A stretch of 8,711 bases of DNA from Gallicola sp. (GTDB lineage Bacteria > Bacillota > Clostridia > Tissierellales > Peptoniphilaceae), in the NCBI GenBank assembly GCA_012798975.1, contig JAAZME010000336.1, positions 1-8,711 of the forward strand, read 5' to 3'. This document shows, piece by piece, positions 7,089-8,711 of this stretch. Within the stretch, counting starts at the first letter, position 1; every line of letters begins with the position of its first letter. Position numbers and translations under genes: made by a program. Below the pieces are notes generated by a model. The model was not told where the DNA came from, made no database searches, and saw only the letters and a list, made by a program, of their open reading frames with translations.

Positions 7089-8711
7089 GCTTCTTCTCCT
7101 TTCCTTCCAATAAACTCCCTTAATATAGATCTTGAAGGAATATTTTCTTCTTCTTCAAACTCAATAAAATATTTCAAAAAGGATTTTAGTCTCTTTACAT
7201 CTTTATAATATATCCCTTCTCGATCATATTGGTCGAATAATTTCATAACATATTTTTTTAGAACAGGTATTTCATATACTAGAGAGGAGTCGATGGCTAT
7301 ATCTGCATAGTCTTGATAAGGATATATATTTTTCTTCTCTCCCTTTCGTACTCCTCTCCACTCGGTAAATACTTCGTCCAAGCTTTTTCCTCTTGTTCTA
7401 GTATCTCGAACCATTCGGCGAAGAAGTCGGACATCTGTTGTAGAAATTCGATTATGGGAATCCATATTAAGCTGGGTTAAAGCTGATACATAGACTTTAT
7501 ACTTTTTCTTTTCCGGTATCAAATGGGTTAGTTTTGGATTTAATCCATGAATCCCTTCCAAAATCAGTATGCTTTTCTTTTCAAGCTTTATTTTTCTCCC
7601 TGACCTTTCAGATTTACCGGTAATAAAGTTAAATTTCGGCAGTTCTATTTTTTCTCCTTCGATTAATGCAAGCAGATCTTTATTAAAAAGATCCAGCTGA
7701 ATCGCTTCAAAAGCCTCAAAATCTCGTTTTCCTTCTTCGTCTAATGGAGTATCTTCTCTGTCAACAAAATAATCATCCATATGAAGAGGAATAGGTTTCA
7801 GCCCATGAACTCCCAACTGGACAGCTAAACGGTATGCTAGAGTCGTTTTACCCGAGGAACTGGGCCCTGCTATCTGTACCATAGAGATAGAGCCGTCCTT
7901 CACTATATTTTCAGCGATAGCCGCTACTTGATTTTCGAAATAGGCTTCTGATACATGGATCAAAAAATCGATATCCTTCTTAAGAATTTTTTCATTTAAA
8001 CTTCCCACTGAACCAATATCTAATAAATCTGTCCACTTCTTTGAAGATTCAAAAATCTTAGCAAGAGATTTTTCTTCTTTAAAAGGCGGGACTCTTCCTC
8101 CGCTTTCTGGAGTAGGTATCACGATAACAACTCCTGGATAATAAGAATGAAGTCTGAACTTCTCGATGTATTTTGTAGCAGGAGCCAAATAACCGTGGAA
8201 TGAAAAATACCTTCCATCTACTGTATATATATCAAACTCCTCTTTTTTCAATGTTTTCAGCAGACGGATCTTGTCTGCATATCCTTCTTTTTCAAAAAGG
8301 GAGATCGCAATATCGCGATCTACACTTTTTCTTTCTATCGGAAGATCTTCTTTGATAATCTTCTCCATTTCCTTTTCTATAAGATAAAGTTCTTCATGTT
8401 TTAAAGCTTCTCCGTCTTTTCTTTCTAAATAGAGTCCGTTTCCGATTGAATGCTCTACGATAATATTGTGCTCCGGTATTACGCTTTTCGCAGCTAGTAT
8501 AAAAATTAAGGTTATAGTTCTAGATAAAATCCGATACCCGTCAGCTGAATTTCTATAAACCCAGTTGATTACTGCATCCTTCTCTATTATATAATCCAAG
8601 TTTTTCATTTCATTATCGACAAGGGCAGCCACGATTTGTTTCATATTGTAGGCATGTCTTTCTGCTATTTCTTTTAAACTTCGGTCTTCTTGTATTTCTT
8701 TGAGCTTTCCC
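7085..8711 (-). CDS. Nucleoside (uridine) kinase with TGS and ThrRS-SAD-like domains, 5' end cut by window edge
   Basis: This is a three-part protein of the uridine kinase/phosphoribulokinase superfamily, presumably phosphorylating a nucleoside in the cytoplasm. Residues are counted from the Met codon at 8644. The frame stays open to the right edge; the 22 codons before that Met (ending ERHAYN) continue directly into VAALVDNE and read as a TGS domain, and no ribosome binding site precedes the Met, so the true start is outside. A region like the second additional (SAD) domain of threonyl-tRNA synthetase follows (about 40-170; EHSIGNGLYLE, HGYLAPATKYIEKFRL). The kinase domain has Walker A GPSSSGKT (260-267), HMDDYF (288-293), Walker B-like LILEGIH (360-366) and an Arg-rich lid RLLRRMVRDTRTRG (406-419). 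The 541 visible residues approach the roughly 550 of known clostridial homologues. Substrate and the role of the ThrRS-like part are unknown. It heads the visible operon and overlaps the ROK gene by 4 nt. Confidence 0.92.
   Translation of the reverse strand, partial: GKLKEIQEDRSLKEIAERHAYNMKQIVAALVDNEMKNLDYIIEKDAVINWVYRNSADGYRILSRTITLIFILAAKSVIPEHNIIVEHSIGNGLYLERKDGEALKHEELYLIEKEMEKIIKEDLPIERKSVDRDIAISLFEKEGYADKIRLLKTLKKEEFDIYTVDGRYFSFHGYLAPATKYIEKFRLHSYYPGVVIVIPTPESGGRVPPFKEEKSLAKIFESSKKWTDLLDIGSVGSLNEKILKKDIDFLIHVSEAYFENQVAAIAENIVKDGSISMVQIAGPSSSGKTTLAYRLAVQLGVHGLKPIPLHMDDYFVDREDTPLDEEGKRDFEAFEAIQLDLFNKDLLALIEGEKIELPKFNFITGKSERSGRKIKLEKKSILILEGIHGLNPKLTHLIPEKKKYKVYVSALTQLNMDSHNRISTTDVRLLRRMVRDTRTRGKSLDEVFTEWRGVRKGEKKNIYPYQDYADIAIDSSLVYEIPVLKKYVMKLFDQYDREGIYYKDVKRLKSFLKYFIEFEEEENIPSRSILREFIGRKGEEA
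7096..7102 (-). promoter_or_regulatory. Ribosome binding site of the ROK kinase
   Basis: AAAGGAG, within GGAAGGAAAGGAGAAGAAGC, ends 7 nt before the ATG at 7088. It lies inside the 3' end of the upstream kinase gene and supports the ATGA-coupled start. Confidence 0.75.

Noticed and set aside
6703..7113. Plus-strand open frame of 136 codons opposite the ROK kinase
   Set aside because: It lies wholly antisense to a gene with clear family motifs, its composition (Ser/Pro/Ile-rich) is that of a reverse-complement shadow, and no ribosome binding site or domain is visible.
8304..8321. Inverted repeat GATCGC / GCGATC, possible operator
   Set aside because: It encodes Asp-Arg-Asp-Ile-Ala-Ile in the kinase gene, is far from any start codon on either strand, and occurs once.
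1..8711. Search for CRISPR arrays, tRNA/rRNA genes, insertion sequences, toxin-antitoxin pairs or defence islands
   Set aside because: No direct-repeat array, tRNA-like cloverleaf, transposase motif or terminal inverted repeats were seen. The whole length is filled by five overlapping genes, and AddAB is a housekeeping repair enzyme even though its domains resemble some phage-defence nucleases.

Overview
The window reads as ordinary chromosome from a low-GC Gram-positive bacterium. Hand-sampled stretches run about 32 to 42% GC. Shine-Dalgarno sites are strong and purine-rich, and the AddA/AddB (rather than RecBCD) recombination nuclease is typical of Bacillota. A clostridial or Tissierellia-like anaerobe is my best guess, but the sequence alone does not fix the genus.

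Everything is on the minus strand, so transcription runs from the right edge (8711) to the left edge (1). In that order there are five genes. (1) A nucleoside/uridine-kinase-type protein with TGS and ThrRS-like SAD domains; its 5' end lies beyond the right edge. (2) A ROK-family glucokinase-like sugar kinase. (3) addB. (4) addA. (5) The receiver domain of a two-component response regulator, cut by the left edge. Every junction overlaps: ATGA (4 nt), TAATG (1 nt), GTGA (4 nt) and 11 nt. There is no non-coding base in 8.7 kb, so no room for an RNA gene, terminator, insertion sequence or CRISPR array. The arrangement is a tightly coupled operon.

Two gene boundaries need care. addA most likely starts at a GTG at 3424, inside a GTGA stop/start overlap and behind a perfect AGGAGG, not at the upstream TTG at 3448. 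The kinase frame stays open through the right edge, and the codons upstream of its first visible Met (8644) still read as TGS domain, so that Met is internal.

Functionally, addAB encodes both subunits of a helicase-nuclease that resects double-strand breaks for RecA. Both PD-(D/E)XK nuclease centres and the AddB iron-sulfur cysteines are intact, whereas AddB has no Walker A motif, as in RexB-type subunits. The two kinases act in nucleoside and sugar phosphorylation and have no evident mechanistic link to the nuclease. I see no convincing novel system. The points most worth a second look are the RexB-like AddB, the apparently decayed editing-domain fold in the nucleoside kinase, and the gapless coupling of metabolic kinases, recombination nuclease and regulator.
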